A model generated the notes under the pieces. It was not told where the DNA came from, ran no database searches, and saw only the letters and a list, made by a program, of their open reading frames with translations. The position numbers and the translations under genes are program-made. This document shows, piece by piece, positions 19,660-32,340 of a DNA stretch of 64,000 nucleotides. The stretch is from Anas platyrhynchos. Its lineage: Eukaryota > Chordata > Aves > Anseriformes > Anatidae. The stretch spans positions 5,493,501 through 5,557,500 of the forward strand of contig NC_092616.1 in NCBI RefSeq assembly GCF_047663525.1. Direction: 5' to 3'. The number at the start of each line of letters is the position of its first letter. The first letter of the stretch is position 1.

Positions 19660-22600
19660 ATGGAGGGCTGCTGGAGGGTGACCATCGCCTCTGATATGGT
19701 TTCCCAGTTCCCAGTGCTCCTGAATCTCTCCCCCAAAGGTAAGGGTGTCAGGAGCCCCTTCGCAAGGGGTGGCCCAGGGGCTGCCAGCTGTCCTAAGCTG
19801 CAAGTCCTGGGCTGGGGGGTGGTGGCGGTGCTGGACAGAGCTGGTGGCTGCTGCAAGAGCCCTGCCTGAGGGTCCCGCTGGGCTCAGGGGACAATGTGGC
19901 AGCCAGGACTCCTGGCTCCTGATGCTAGGGCTGTCCTCAGCCCCAGGGCTCCTCTGGGCATGGCTCAGCCTCCTCGTGATGGGGACAATCCAGGGCCAGG
20001 TTTCCCTGGGAGCTGCTGCCTCTTTGGGATCTGGCTCTGGGAGGAAAGACCTCTGGTGTCCCAGAGACTGGTGTGGCCTGCAGCTCCACAGGCCTCTCAG
20101 GAATGTCCCAGGAATGCCCGCATGGTGTTTTTCAGGGGGGCTCGCGTATGCCTGCATGTGTCCTCGCCTGGGTGAGGTGCTTGCCAAGAGGTGGTGAGCT
20201 GGCTGGCCTGGAGCCTGACCTGGCTTTTCCTTGCTTCCCAGAGACTGAGGCTATCTGGGATGCTGTATCCGAGCAAATTCTGGAAGCGCTGAAGCGGGAT
20301 AAGGTGGGCTGGTGTCCTGGGCCCTGCAGAGCAATCCCTACCCGAGCACTGAGACCGCCCAGGGTGCCCGGAGCAGCTTGCTGGCCAGCTGGGAGAGAAA
20401 CCAAGGCCAGATCTGCTCTGCTTCTCAGGGGTTTGGCACACCCTAGGGCTTCACTCTTCCCTGCGGCCTGAGTGGAGAGGGCGAGCAGAGAGATGGGGGA
20501 ATATCCTGGGTCCGTGCCTAGGATAATCAGTCCCAGGCCTAAGCTGTGTGCTGGAAACCTCTGGGCTCTTCCCTAGCCAAGGGATGGTGGCAAATCCTGG
20601 GAGGGGGGTGATGAAAGAAACGGAGGATGCGGCTCTTCTCCAAAGCTTTCCAAAGTGCCCCACCTTGCCCCATTGTCCCTCAGGAGCGGGCAGGGCACAC
20701 AGCAGTGTCCCCCTGCTCTGAGAGTCATCCCTTTTCCCGTCTCTCAAGAACTCCCTCCTCAGCCTTTCTGTCTTCTCTGTGTGCAGGCTGTTCAGGTTGC
20801 GGGACTCGGGACCTTTGCTGTTCTCCAAGAGCAATTCCACGTCAAGCAAAAGCGGCTCTTGATTCGCAAACCCTTCTTCCAGCTGGACGTTGATGAGGGG
20901 TGGCTGGAGGACATGTACTGTCCCCCTGAGATCCTCCCTGGCGAGAAGGCAGCAGCCCCCCTCTTCCTGCCCCATGTCCGGAAGGATTTGTTCTCCCTGC
21001 TCTTTGGAAAGGCCTGGGAGAGGCAGAGGATTGTCTCCAACGGTCAGGGTGGAGCTTGAGTTCCCCCAGAAGACCCCGTGGCCCCGGAGCTGTTTCTCTT
21101 AGCGACCCTTCCTCTAGGCCCTTGTTTGGAATGCTGCAAGCAACTTGGGCTTGCTGTGGCGCTGAGGATGTTGCTTCTCCTTGGAGATGACGTCGAGGTC
21201 GAGCAGCTGAACTACCTGCAGCTAGCGCGAGCCACCTCCTTCCCACTGTACGTGGAGCAGGAGTGTGTGCAAGAGACCATCATCTTGTACTGTTGCCTCC
21301 TGAAGAACAAGGAGCACGTCCCCTTTGCCTTCAGGGACGTCGGTGTTTTGACGTGCGAGGATGATTTCCTGTGCATGAAGTTTTATCCGGACTGTGTTAA
21401 ACGTCTGGAGAGCGCTGAGGACCTCATTGCAATGCTCCACAGTGTAAGCTGGTGATGTTTTGAGGGCTACTTCAATTTCTTTGGGAATCCTGTGGAAGGG
21501 TGATCAATGCGACCGCTGTTGGCCAGCCTGGACACGGCAGGCCAGTCAGATGCCTTTCCCCACGCCTGCCCCATTAGCTGCTTTCTCCATTAGCTCTTCT
21601 GAGCGTCTGGATGCTGGCCGCTGCAAAAGGCCTGGCAGCGTTACTGTACAGCCTCAATATTCTGCCATGCTCCTCCAGAGCAGAGCAAAGGTGGATGGAA
21701 GAGGCTTTGGAGGAGGGTTTTGGAGAGAAGGCTTTCTTTTGGCTTGGGAGACAGGTTTGCTTCCTGTCAATGAGAGCCCTGAGAAAAGTGCCTCAGCAAC
21801 CCTCCAGCAGGTCTGTGTCTCTTTGCAGAGAATGTGGCCGGCACACCCGACTGCCTTGAGTGGAGAGACCACCGCTCGTGCGATCCAGATGTTCCCAAGG
21901 TGAGTGCATTTCCTCCGCAGCCCTTGGCTTCCCACCTCCTCCTTTGGAACGTGCGCGGTCGGGTCTCCACGCTCAGCATCCAGTCGGGGCTAAATCCTGA
22001 AGAGACTGGGTCCTGGTTAGCTCATGCTGACTTTCGGCTACGAGTGTCTTCACCTGGCGAGGAGGGGCATTGCGGTTGTGCTTCTTGTGCCCGTGCTGCC
22101 GCGATTCCCCTCAGAGAGAACTGCCTGCATGTGGAGGGGAATTTAGGCTACCTTTTCTGGTGTTGCGGGAAGCTTGACAACAAACCCCATGCGTGAACGT
22201 GACGCAAAAGGGATGCCATGTCCCGTGCAACACCAGGAGGATTACTGCCAGCAAGCTGCAACGGGTAGGAGGCCAGCCTTCTTCAAGCCCGTGTCATTTC
22301 TTTGCCGGGTTTCATCTGACTGTGAGGACAAGGCCAGAGGCCAAAGTGTGGTTCGCCTCGCAGCAGCAAGCTGCAGGAGAGTGCAGGATGAGAGGAGGTA
22401 AGGGTCCGTGCTGTCTGGGGGTGGTCCCTGCCCCATGCTGGCTGACTGCAACCAGCTTAAAAGGCAGTGCCCATGCGGCTGCTCTGAAGAGCTTCCTCCT
22501 TTCCTAGTTTCATTGTGCCATCCTGGCAAGCTGCTGCAGAGGCGGAAGCTTTCCCTCCCCACGGTGAGAAGCTGGGAGCCAGGCACGAGGCAGCAAGATC

Positions 22601-25289
22601 TGGAGAAGAAGCCTTCCACCAGGTGAGACCCTTGGGGGAAAGGAGGAAGGAGCCACTTGCAGCCACACAGGAGAGATGTCCCCTTTGGACCCACCAGGCG
22701 CAGGGACTCAGAAAGGCTCCTGACACCCGTCCCGGAGGAGGCCGCTCTCTCCACGCATGGCAAGCGTGCAGCACGTTTGCCTGAGACTGGCACGCCAGCT
22801 TCATTTTCCACCAGGGCCCTGATCCTTGGGGGAGCTGGATGCAGAGCCTTGTTGCAGAAGCTCTTGTCCCTTCAGGAGCCCCCCCGCATTGCAAGAGTCC
22901 ATCTCTTTGTCTGTGGGAGCAAACGTCCCCTGCGGTTTCTTCCAGCTGCCCCGCAGCTTCTTCCAGCCTAAGGAGCTGTGATACCAGATGGAAACGTTTC
23001 TTTCCAAACGATATCCCAGACTTCATGGGAGGCACAAGAGAGTGCCGAGGGAGGGAGGTGGCATGCCTGCCCTCCTTGCCTGATGGCGTTCTCCGATGTT
23101 GCTGGCTCCCCAGCGATAATCTGCTTTCCACCCATAAGCCCGGCTGGGCCGTATTGGTGTCTCTAGGATCCTGTCCTTGCACAAGACACTGCTCCTCTCC
23201 TTCTGCCACCACAGAGGGCCTGGATACGGGCATCGCGAGCCTTCCTGAAGGCAGCTGGTGCCACTGCTTCGCGGTTGGCTCTCTCCGTGTCTGCTGAAGC
23301 GAACACGGCCAGTCCAACACCCATTCGCTGCGGAACTGCCGTCTGCTGCAGAGGCTGACGCAGCTTGCGAGCGCGGACTGGAGACCGAATTCCCCTGGGC
23401 TCATGCAGCCTCCCGGTGTCTGTTTGCAGTGTGCTCCCCCCGTGTCCAGGCAGCTCCCCCAGGACAAAGAAGACAGACAGGCAGGAAGCAGCTCCTCAAG
23501 CCAAGTCCACCAGCACTGCGCTCCCTACTCCCGAAGCCTCTCGGAGATTGGTGCAGGTACCTGCTCTGCCTTGCTGCAATGACCACGCGGTTTGGGACTG
23601 TACTAAACCCTCTTTGTGTGGAGCGATCCCAAGCCGGACCCTTGGGATGCGTTCATTTTCACACTTGTTACCTCCTTCTTCTCTTCCTCGGGAGATGGAA
23701 GGTGGTGTCCCGCACACCTTCCCTGCCTCTTGCTGCCTCCCGTGTTGCCATGAGCCGCTTCATTTGGACCAGGGGCAATGGAAAAGGAATGAGGGCTTTC
23801 TGGGTCTTTGATGGCAGAGGTCTTTGGTCCAACAGCTGAGACCAATCCTGTCTGCCGTTGTGTTTTTTGTTTGTTTTCCTCCAGGAGGTCTGGAACCTGT
23901 CCTCGCAGTGGGACCAAACAAAGAGCTCATGGCCCTTGTACCAAAAGCGAATAAAGCAAGCCCGGGCAGAAATGGCTGCTTGGGGAGCCTGGTCTCAGGG
24001 GGAGGACCGAGAGACACCTCAGGTACTGGCAGTGACCAACACCGCTGAGAAGAGCAGCGATCCTCCCCGCCAGGGCTCCGAGGGGGGCAGGTCCCAGGGT
24101 GGTGGGAGCAGGACGGGCACCAGGGCGCAGGGCAGGGCTTTGCCTGCTCCTCCCTGTGAGGGAGAGGCTGTCAGCAGAAAGCGAGGGATCAAAGCAGCAG
24201 CCAGACGTGGGCCGGCAGTGCCGAGTCGCCTGCTTCCCAGGTCCTGCTGCAGGGTCCTTTCAAGGGGTCCTCTGGGAAACAGCAGCCGTGTGTCCAGTCC
24301 TGTCTGACGAGAGCGTCTTCTCCTTGCATCAGGTCACCAGGCAACATGATTGGATTCCCCATCCCCCAGCCCAGCCCAGGAGCAAGGAGGTCGTGAGGAG
24401 GTGGAGGAAGGTTCAGATCCCTGCCCCAGAAGAGGAGTGGAGAGCGGCAGCCAAGCTGGAGAGCCTCCAGCCTGAGTAAGTGTGTGCCGGCTGCGTTCAC
24501 GTGCTGGGGCACTCGAGTAGCTGCTGAGCGATGTCAGGAGATGTCCAGCAGCCCGGTCCCTGAGTCCTGGGCTTGCCTATGACACCCTTGGCTTTCTCCT
24601 AAAGCGGGCATGACCTTGGTTACCGCCAAGGCCTAAAAGTCATCACAGGGCGGAAGGGTGGGTGCACGTGGCACCGCGTGGGTGCAGGGTCTGGATGAGG
24701 GGAGAGGCAGAAGGGGTGTCTGGCAGAGGCTGAGGGATCCCTTTGTCCTGGTGTTGCAGCCACCTTTCCCCACGAGCACTGCAAGTTTTGAAAAGGTCGG
24801 AGCCGCATCGCAGTCAACAAAGGGTGTTCAGAAGTGCTGCGGAGGAAAAGCGGCTGCGGCAAGAGCAGCAGCAGCAGCGGCTCCCCTGGTAAGTATCTCC
24901 AGAAAGGGATGGTGCTTCCCGCTGCTGCAAGGCCCGTCCTTCCCGTGGGGGCAGCACTGGGACAGAGAGGGCATTCCGGGGCCCTCCGCTCCCCCTGCCT
25001 CAGCCCCAGGCTGATGAGCTTGGGCACTAGGCATCTGTCGCAGCTGACGGCAACCTTGAAGCTTCATGGGAAGCAGACCCCTACGTGCACGGCCCGAGCT
25101 AAGCCTGCAGTACTTCTCTGCGTTCAGCCTGTACACAACCTGATCATCCTCTTTTCTTTCTGACTCCCTAGCGCTAGATGCTGGTACCGCAACGGAGGGG
25201 AAGGTGCTGGGAATGCTGAAGGCAGCAGCGGAGCTCTGAGCAAAGGGGCTGGGAAGCTCTCCCGCTTTCCACCCCTGAATGGAAAATAA
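19660..25289 (+). CDS. CCDC81-like protein (HU-domain and coiled-coil), multi-exon
   Basis: Exons supported by phase and homology: 19660-19738, 20242-20303, 20787 to about 20900, about 21178-21443 and 21829-21899. Further exons by phase: 23885-24022, 24333-24475, 24760-24888 and 25172-25289. The N-terminal half follows CCDC81: an SPKETEAIWDAV-like helix, then VAGLGTFAVLQEQ (human VPGLGTF), KRLLIRKPFF, a QLNY segment, ECVQETI, and PFAFRDVGVLTCEDDF. These are the two HU-like domains of CCDC81, a centrosome-associated protein. The exon at 24760 gives a Glu/Arg/Gln-rich coiled-coil end (EEKRLRQEQQQQRL). A possible exon at about 23433-23566 has good borders but uncertain phase. The final stop at 25287 overlaps the polyadenylation signal AATAAA (25285-25290). 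Exon 3's donor and exons between 21899 and 23885 are not settled. Birds carry several CCDC81-like paralogues, and this one appears largely intact. Confidence 0.65.
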
Positions 25290-25359
25290 AGAGCACAGCC
25301 AGACTGCTTGTGTCGCTTCATCCGCCGTAGCAAAGCACTGCCCTGATTCACACCACCAT

Positions 25360-26660
25360 CTCCATTAGGCACACGGGCACATCCCAAGGATGCCCCGGCT
25401 TCTCCGTGCAGCACACAGGCATCTCCCTGGAGCAGCCAACAATCTCCCCAGACCACCAGTCTTGCTAGCAGGACCTCGGCACAAGTCCTCTGATCAAGCC
25501 GTCTTTTCCAAGGAGCGTTCTGGCAACTCCCTGGAGAAGCCAAACATGTCCCTGGGGAAAGTAAAAGTCTCCCCTGGGAATACAAGCATCTTCCTGAAGC
25601 ACCCTCCATGGCACCCAAGTATCTCCCCAGGGAATATAGGCACCTCTTGAAATCAGAAATACTTCCCGCAGGACACGTGAGCATTGAGCTGGAGTAGACA
25701 AGCATCTCCCCAGGACACCTAAGCACTACCTTTTCCCTCTCAGGCATCTTCCGAGGGCATTCCAGCACCTCACAGGAGATCCCAACTCTAGGTGGGTTCA
25801 CCTGAACAATTTCCGCTGTGAACCCATCTCCTGCTGATGCTCTAAGACATCGCCCAAAGGCATACAAGCATTTCTTGGAGGAACCCAGGAACCTCTATAG
25901 AGAACCCAAGCACCTCCTTGGAAGAATGAAACACCTCCCTGGGGAACAGTAGAATAACCCCATGGGTGCCCAAGCACCTGCATAGGTCACCCCAGAAGAT
26001 CTTTCAAGAACCAAGGAATTCCCTCCATTGATGAAGCACCTCTATGAAGAAATCCTATCCTGCCCCGGGTCAGAGAAACCTCCCTGGGTAAATCACGCAA
26101 CGTCCTGGAGGAGCAAAGGATCTTCTTGGGTGTACAAGCATTTTCCCGTGGTAGGCAAGCACCTCCCTGGGGACAACCAGCACCTGCCTCTGGGTCACTC
26201 ATCCCCTTCCCTGTGGAACACGAGCATCTTGTCGGGACAACCAAGAACCTCCCTAAAGCACTGAACAACACACTTAGTGCAGTCCAGCAACTCCCTGGAG
26301 CACACAACCTGCTCTCTGCTGGACCCAGGCAACTCCGGAGGTTCCTTGTGACCCCAAAGGAATCAAGCACCTTCCTAGAGAGCCCAAGGATATTCCCAGG
26401 GCACACAAGCACCTCCCTGGGGCACATAAGCATATCCCAGGGGCAGAAGAAAAGCCTCCCTGGAGCACACAAACTTCTGCCCTCCTAACAAAAATTTCTG
26501 CCCTGGCCATACAACTCCTGCAGCACAGAAGCACCTCCCTGGAACACCCAAGCACCTCACTGGAGCACCCAAGAATCTCCCCACCGCACTCCTACATCTG
26601 AGTGGAGAACCCGAGCATCTCCTCGGGTCATCAAAACACCACCTGGGGCACACAAACTTG
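25360..26660. repeat. Diverged minisatellite, ~30-bp AAGCATCTCCCTGGAG-type units
   Basis: Variants of CAAGCACCTCCCTGGGGCAC and TAAGCATCTCCCCAGGAC recur roughly every 29 to 31 bases for about 1.3 kb. Divergence between units is high, so the array is old. The minus strand reads open over long stretches because the unit length is often a multiple of three; these frames are not genes. Confidence 0.8.
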
Positions 26661-27170
26661 CTGTCACCCCTTGGATCCTGCGACACAGGCCCTGAGCCCG
26701 GCACAAGGATGGAGATAGTCCAGCAGCCAAATGCCCCCCTACACCTGGGGGGAGTGGGCAGTGCTGGACGTGGCTGACAAGAGAGGCTTCAGGTACAAAG
26801 GCCCTGGACCACCCTCCTGGTCTGTCCGTGCCAGCAGGGCACAGCCCAGCTGCCTCCCTCCTGCACCAGCCTGTCTTTGATCTCTGCCACGCGATCCAAA
26901 GCCAGCAGTGCCTGTCCTCCCTCTGCACGGTCGCATGTCCCAGCTCGACACGGATGTTTCTCTCTACTGGGAAGCTTCCAGCCCAGCTCAGCTGCCCCCC
27001 AGCTCTCCCACCTCCCTGCCCTCTCCCCAGCCCAGCCCAGCCCAGTAGCCTAGGCTGGGCTGGTCCCACGGCAGTGCCCGTCGCAGGCTGCTGCAGGGCT
27101 CTGGGCACTGCCACCACAGCTCCAGTTCCCATTCACTCCTGATCAACTCAGAATGGGTCTCAGACCAACA
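26661..27170. other. GC-rich intergenic stretch, nothing recognised
   Basis: A short CCCAGCCCAG-type run near 27015-27055 is the only pattern I see. There is no convincing exon, repeat family or RNA gene. Confidence 0.4.
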
Positions 27171-27431
27171 TTTATTTGGTTAAAATACACAGAGATCCTG
27201 GCTCCTTGACTACAGAAATCCTGGGTCACACAGAAAGGGTGATACTCGTGCAGGAAAGAATGAAAAAGGGCATTTTTGTGTAGGCAACAATATCACAAGG
27301 GCAGAAAGGAAAATTGAAGAGACAAATGCCATATGGAAAGGCAAGATGGCCTGTCATGAATAATACTTGGAGCCATCTGCAGAAGAAGGCAGACAGTCTG
27401 TGGCCACTGATAAACAACTAGTCAGCAGTTT

Positions 27432-27640
27432 CTATATTGAATCTTTGAGCTCCTGGTTCTTCATGCTGTAGATGAGAGGGTTCAGTGCTGGAGGCATCAC
27501 TGAGTACAGAACTGCCACCACCAGGCCCAGGGATGGGGAGTAGGTAGAGGGAGGCTTCAGGTAGGAAAAAAATCCAGTGCTGACAAAGTAACATGGAATG
27601 CCTGCCTCACAGTCATGTGAGGAAGGCACATGTAAAAAGG
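27432..27640 (-). pseudogene. Olfactory receptor OR14-like, C-terminal fragment
   Basis: The minus strand encodes the end of an OR: a TM6-TM7 region with STGFFSYLKPPS, VVAVLYSVMPPALNPLIYS and MKNQELKDSI, then a stop. The NPLIYS motif of TM7 is diagnostic for ORs. Everything upstream (TM1 to TM5) is missing. The break is at a T-rich tract (27640-27680), so this is a dead fragment of a unit like those at 41.7 and 52.9 kb. The region 27170-27430 below it corresponds in position to the 3' UTR of those units. Confidence 0.85.
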
Positions 27641-28069
27641 CTTTTTTTTTTTTTTCTCTAGGAATTTTTTTTTCTCTAGGAAATATGTCCTTTCACTTCC
27701 ATGACTTGAGATTCTTTTTGTGAGGTTCAGTTTACCATTACCATCATGGCATTGCCCATTGGCTCAAGAGTTAGAAGTCCTTTCCCAGTGCACTGCGTAT
27801 ATTGGAACATGGTAGGGCAAGTATTTTTTGTTCAGAATTTGACATATGAAATCACTCCTAGCACAGAAGGGACGTTTACATCTGCACTCCGAATGTGAAA
27901 AAAAAAAAAGAAAAAAAAAAAAAGGTGGGTGACAAAAAGGACTTTTAGTTTAGTTTTGCTTTTGCTAGACAGCATCCTCTCCCTCGTGATGCCCAAGCAG
28001 GGCTCTCTGAAGTCAGAAATCCTGAGCATTTCTGCTGCACTCACAGTGAATGGCTGTGAGAGCTGGCTG
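27641..28069. repeat. Intergenic with OR-flank duplicate
   Basis: Homopolymer tracts (T near 27640-27675, A near 27898-27922) surround a block at about 27975-28060. That block is repeated at about 28735-28815: GATGCCCAAG...TCTGAAGTCAGAA...CTGAGCATTTCTGCTGCAC...GTGAATGGCTGTGAGA. The two copies suggest a small tandem duplication in the OR flank. No gene is seen. Confidence 0.5.
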
Positions 28070-28240
28070 TGGGAGGGACCCCACGCTGGAGCAGGGGCAG
28101 AGAGAGACCATGAACTTTCTTAGTTCTCATTTAGTTTCTCACTGCTCCAGTCTACCAGTAGCACTCAATAAATTATGCTCGTCTTCCTAGAGTGAGTCTG
28201 CTTTGCCCATGTCTGAAATTGGTAAGGGCTCTGCCTGTTC
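28070..28240 (+). mobile_element. LTR-D family fragment (3' part)
   Basis: GTTTCTCACTGCTCCAGTCT, then a CAATAAATTAT polyadenylation region, then GAGTCTGCTTTGCCCATG match the R/U5 part of the LTR at 48882-49493. The 5' two thirds are absent and the copy is diverged. Confidence 0.6.
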
Positions 28241-30064
28241 CTTAAATGTACCCTGAAGCCCTTTTCCACGCTATTTAGTCCATCTGTTCCTTTGATGGGG
28301 AGCAGGTCAAAGAACAGTGTGCTGCCCATCAGTGTGCTGGATCTAGGGAGCTTTCAAGATGGAAAAAAAAACAAACAAACAAAAAAAACAATGACAAGTT
28401 AATACTGGCTTCCCAGAGTGAAATCTACTCCATTTCTCCTTGAACCCCTCCCTGCCACACTCCCTCACTTGTCATTCAGCCTCATAAGCTATATTTAATG
28501 AGTTTGAATATGATACTGAAGTATTCGGGACCTGTGCATATTGGGTCAGGAGGAAGCAGTCTTGTCCTTGTGCATTGGGTACATCAGAACATGGCAGAGG
28601 CTCCAAGTTATATTTTCAGAATTTGTCAGATGAAATCAATGCAGAAGGGCATACGGGGTGGTGTCCTAACAGGCCTAAAGAATGTGGAGGGCTGAGAGGA
28701 CTTCTAGGAATTTTTGTTTTTTTCCTACACAACCTCATCATGCCCAAGGAATGTCCTCTGAAGTCAGAAGTCCTGAGGATTTCTGCTGCACCCACAGTGA
28801 ATGGCTGTGAGACCTGAGAGGCAAAGGGATTCCCTTTAGCTCAGAGCAGGGTGAGGGGAGCTGGTTGGGCTTGTGCCCAATGGCCGTGATCTTGCTGCTT
28901 TTGGAGATGGATGGCAATCACCTTTATGGTACACTTCAAAGAAATCAGACACTGCTAAGAGCAGAGGAACCCACTGCCAATCTCTCAGTGCGCAGCCTTT
29001 CTCAAGGTACCTAAGCAAGGTCTCAGCACCACATGTCTTGCCAAGGACACTTATCATTTATTTCACCAACCCAACAGCATGTCCTCACATGCAGCATATC
29101 TCTGCTTCTTCCTGGGGCATTCACATAACACAGAGATACTACGGAAAAGATTTCTATCCTGCAGGGCAGCTCACAACTTGGAAGGCCATCCCAGGGAGAC
29201 AGACAAGTGTCCTAATGATGGTCTCTCATTAAGGGAAAGTCAGCTCATTCCCCAGCCTCACAGAATGCACTGCCCACAGCCCCAGGCTGCTGCTCTCAGC
29301 CCCCCTGCACCACAGAGGGAACTGGGCACGTGGCTGGAGAGATGCACCTCTGCTCTGCTGGAACTGTGGCTGCAGAGGACGTGCTTCATGCCCTGGACCC
29401 ACAGCAGTGACTGCAGGGGCTTTCCTGTGTGGGACAGGAGGCAAGAGGGCTTGCTCAGAGGAAGGGGGCTGCAATGTAGGGAATAATACAGACTTTTCTG
29501 AGAAGTTCTCCCTCTGACTACAAATCCGGTTTTTCTTTCTTCTCATTCCCTAACCATATTTCTTCTGCCTGAAGATTTTATAACTGGGGGATGTTTCCAT
29601 GTCCCATGGTCTTTTCCCCACCTGTGTTCAGAGCCCTCCTGCCAACCTCTTTGCCCTTCAGAAACCAGCAGTTCCCAGAGCACTGCCTAGGTGCATATCC
29701 ATCTTTGCAGATAGAAAACAGCCTGTCAGAAAGCCCTGACAGGTACAGCAAAGTTGCCAATGAAGCTGGCCATAAACAAAGGAGAGGCTGTAGGCAATTT
29801 ATAAGCCTTCTTACAAGCCCACTGATCATCAAAGGAACAGTTCAGGAATCTTAGAGATGTGTTGGAACTTGACAGTTCCTTTTCCATTTCTTTCTGCAAC
29901 CTCACCCAATCCTGCAAGTGCTGGAAAGGGAAAAGGAAGCAGAAAATTATTTTCTGGATTTTTGTGTGTTTAGTGGATTATTTCTCCAACATATGTCACA
30001 CCTTTCTGTGACTGACCTAGGAGCCTCCACCATGTTCCTGCATATAAATGAGAGGGGTTTTGCC
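28241..30064. other. OR unit upstream flank, degraded copy
   Basis: Pieces of the OR-unit flanks recur here. About 29340-29480 (AACTGTGGCTGCAGAGGACG...GGGCTTGCTCAGAGGA) resembles 55030-55155, and about 29690-29760 (CTTTGCAGATAGAAAACAG) resembles 42970-43030. They lie upstream of the minus-strand OR fragment at 27432. This suggests a fourth, decayed OR14 unit. Otherwise I recognise nothing here. Confidence 0.45.
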
Positions 30065-30225
30065 TCTCGGGGACCAGGGCTTGGGACCAGGGCAGGAAAC
30101 AGGACGAGGGCTGGGGTCCAGGACCAGGGCTGGGGACCAAGACTGGGGACCAGGGCTAGGAACCATGTCTGGGGACAGGATCAGGGCTGGGGACCAGGGC
30201 TGGGGATCAGAACAGGGCTGGCTGT
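30065..30225. repeat. Short minisatellite, GGGGACCAGGGCTG units
   Basis: About ten copies of a 14- to 16-base unit (GGGGACCAGGGCTG and variants) occur in tandem, just outside the start of the left inverted-duplication arm. Confidence 0.85.
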
Positions 30226-31119
30226 GCAGTGCTGGATGTAGGGCTGGGCCCCAAAACCTCATCTCTTTCCCTGTGCTGCAAAGCAGCTGGACTATGACAT
30301 GCATTTTGCAGGAGGAGTGTCAAGACACGGGTTTTCCTGTTTGCAAGTCCCAGATCCTGGTGAACATCACCTAGGTTGGTTAACCTAGCAGCTGTGCACA
30401 GAAGCTGTCTCCAAGAACCCACAGAAACCTCGGGAATGTTTGCACCCAGCAGTGTCCCTTTTCTGTGACAGTCTGAGTGATTTAAGGCCCCCAGGGTGAC
30501 ATGGGGTCATTGAATTCATCTTAGTCCAGTGGCTTCCACAAGACTGTCTGCTTCTTCAGCCTGACTGCAGGCATTTACCTCTGACCACACTGCCACCCTG
30601 ACTGGATCTGCTCTGACCCTCACCCACAAGGGCTCCCCCACTCTGCTGCCCATCCCATAGAGGAGCTCCATGCATCCAGACAGATCCTTCACATGGAGGG
30701 CAACCCCCTGTTGATCACCGCTGCCTGTCTCTTCTGAAGAATCTGCACCCATCCAGCACAGCACCCCAAGCTGAGGGACCTGTCCCCCCACACCTCAGCA
30801 GCTCTTCCATCAATGTCCCAGCCCTGTGACAGCAGGCGGGGATCCAGCTCCTCCTGCCTGTGCCCCAGCCTGAGGGCATTGGGGCACATCTGGGCTGCAG
30901 CACCTCAGCTGTGGCACAAGGGCCAAACTCAGACTTGTCCCAGACCTTGTGCCAAGAGCCTGGGCATGAAAATGCTCATCTGAATGGCTTCCTTCTGAAG
31001 GGATAGAGGACCTCATCTCTCCCCCTCCCATCCATCTCTGTCCTGCCTAACGATGGGACATGGAGAGGTGATTCTCTCCTTCTGCACACTTATTTCCAAT
31101 AGGAGAAACAACACTGCTG

Positions 31120-31800
31120 GTGAGAAGTGTGTGTGCCCAGGGGAGGGAGGGAAGCCCAGGGATGCCTTCAGGCTGTTTCCCAGCAGGTTCCCCTGCAGCC
31201 CCAGGGCCATGTGCAGGGAGCCTGGTGGGGGGCAGAGCAAGGGAGGCCTTGGGCTGGGCCTCTGCTGCTGAGCTGGGCCGGGCTCCTGGGCCCAAGGGGA
31301 GCTCCTGGCAAGCGGGCAGCGCTGCAGAGAGACAGCTCTGCCCAGGAGCAGCTCCTCTGCACAGCGCAGCAGGGCTGGGGGCACTGCCTGCAGAGACACA
31401 GTGCTTAAAGGCAGGCACAAGTGGCAGCATGCCCAGAGCTCCCTGCGGGAGAAGACTTCCCAGCCCTGCAGCCGGTAAGTGTCTGGCTGGAGGGCAATGC
31501 AGCCGGAGTTCCTGGAGGCAGGAGAAGCCGGGGGTGCAGGCAGGGGTGTCCAGGGCTGTGGTGCAGAGCAGGGTCCCTGCTGTGGCCCAGGGGCTGTGTG
31601 CCGGGGCAGGGCCTCTGCCGCCTGCCAGGCTCAGCACTCAGCCTGCCCGGGGAGCTGCCCAGGGCGCTGCGGGGAGAAGCTGCGGGTGGAAGGAGCCCCC
31701 CCGGCAGGGCAGGGTCCTGCTGCTGGTGGGAGGCTGCTGCCCAGGGCAGCCTGCTCACAGCTCCACAGCTCAACCAGGGTGTATCCAAGGGGACTTTAAA
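31120..31800 (+). promoter_or_regulatory. OR upstream module A: candidate promoter and non-coding exon 1
   Basis: This GC-rich block is shared with 56340-55650 (-) and partly with 44470-43870 (-), each time about 1 to 2.5 kb before an OR14 coding exon. It contains CAGTGCTTAAAGGCAG (31400-31415) and a strong splice donor GTAAGT at 31475. The donor could join to the acceptor TTCTTCCTTTTAG that ends at 33167, right before the OR start codon. ORs usually have a non-coding first exon several kilobases upstream with an intron-free coding exon, so this is a reasonable promoter candidate. Open frames through the block are a result of its high GC content. Confidence 0.5.
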
Positions 31801-31999
31801 AGAACTGGGAGAAGGAAGGGGATTTTGGCTTCAGTCTTTTCTTTCCTGAGCTTCATGAGATTTCAGTCTTCTCTGCTTTGGCTCAATGAGTGTAGAAATG
31901 GATCCTGTTATTTCTAAGAAGAGTCTGAGACTCACAATCTGTTAGAGTGATTGTTACAAGGACAGTTTCCTTGTAACCACCACCACCCTTACAATGTAT

Positions 32000-32340
32000 G
32001 CAGGGTCTGTGTGAGCTGTGCTCTAAGACATGCCCCCAGCGAGCTGCCCCTGGGCAGAGCCCTGCTGCCAGGAGGTGTCTGCAGGGCAGAGCTGAGCACC
32101 CAGCGGGTGGGATGGGGGCTGTGAGCTGCAGGCAGGAGGCGTGGGGACAGAGACCCAGCTGCAGGCAGGGACAGCTGCAATCAGCACAGCCATGGTCAGA
32201 GGGTGGGAGGGAGCTGCTCCCAGCAGCAAGATGGGAGGGGGGATTTGGGCACCTCCCTGCCATCCCTGCAGTGCAGACACCGTCCCCTTAGCAATCCCCT
32301 GGTCTCCTTTCTCATCGAGCATAGATCTCCAGCCATAATG
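32000..32340 (+). repeat. OR upstream module B
   Basis: GAGCTGCCCCTGGGCAGAGC...CAGGAGGTGTCTGCAGGGC...GTGAGCTGCAGGCAGG is repeated in reverse orientation at 43680-43440 and more weakly at 55400-55290. It always lies between module A and the coding exon. Its function is unknown; it may be intronic sequence duplicated along with the gene. Confidence 0.6.

Noticed and set aside
18864-20187. Two overlapping minus-strand frames of more than 300 codons
   Set aside because: They run through the CCCCATATG minisatellite and antisense to kinesin and CCDC81-like exons; the Gly/Trp-rich part is a translation of the repeat.
22457-23467. Minus-strand open frame of 336 codons
   Set aside because: It lies antisense to CCDC81-like introns in GC-rich DNA, has no recognisable motif and overlaps supported plus-strand exons.
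25124-25867. Minus-strand frame of 247 codons
   Set aside because: It overlaps the last CCDC81-like exon and a 30-base minisatellite; the repeated residues come from the repeat unit.
27015-27060. CCCAGCCCAG run with TAGCCTAGGCTGGGCTGG as a possible hairpin terminator
   Set aside because: Not meaningful in a vertebrate polymerase II context; only a short low-complexity palindrome.
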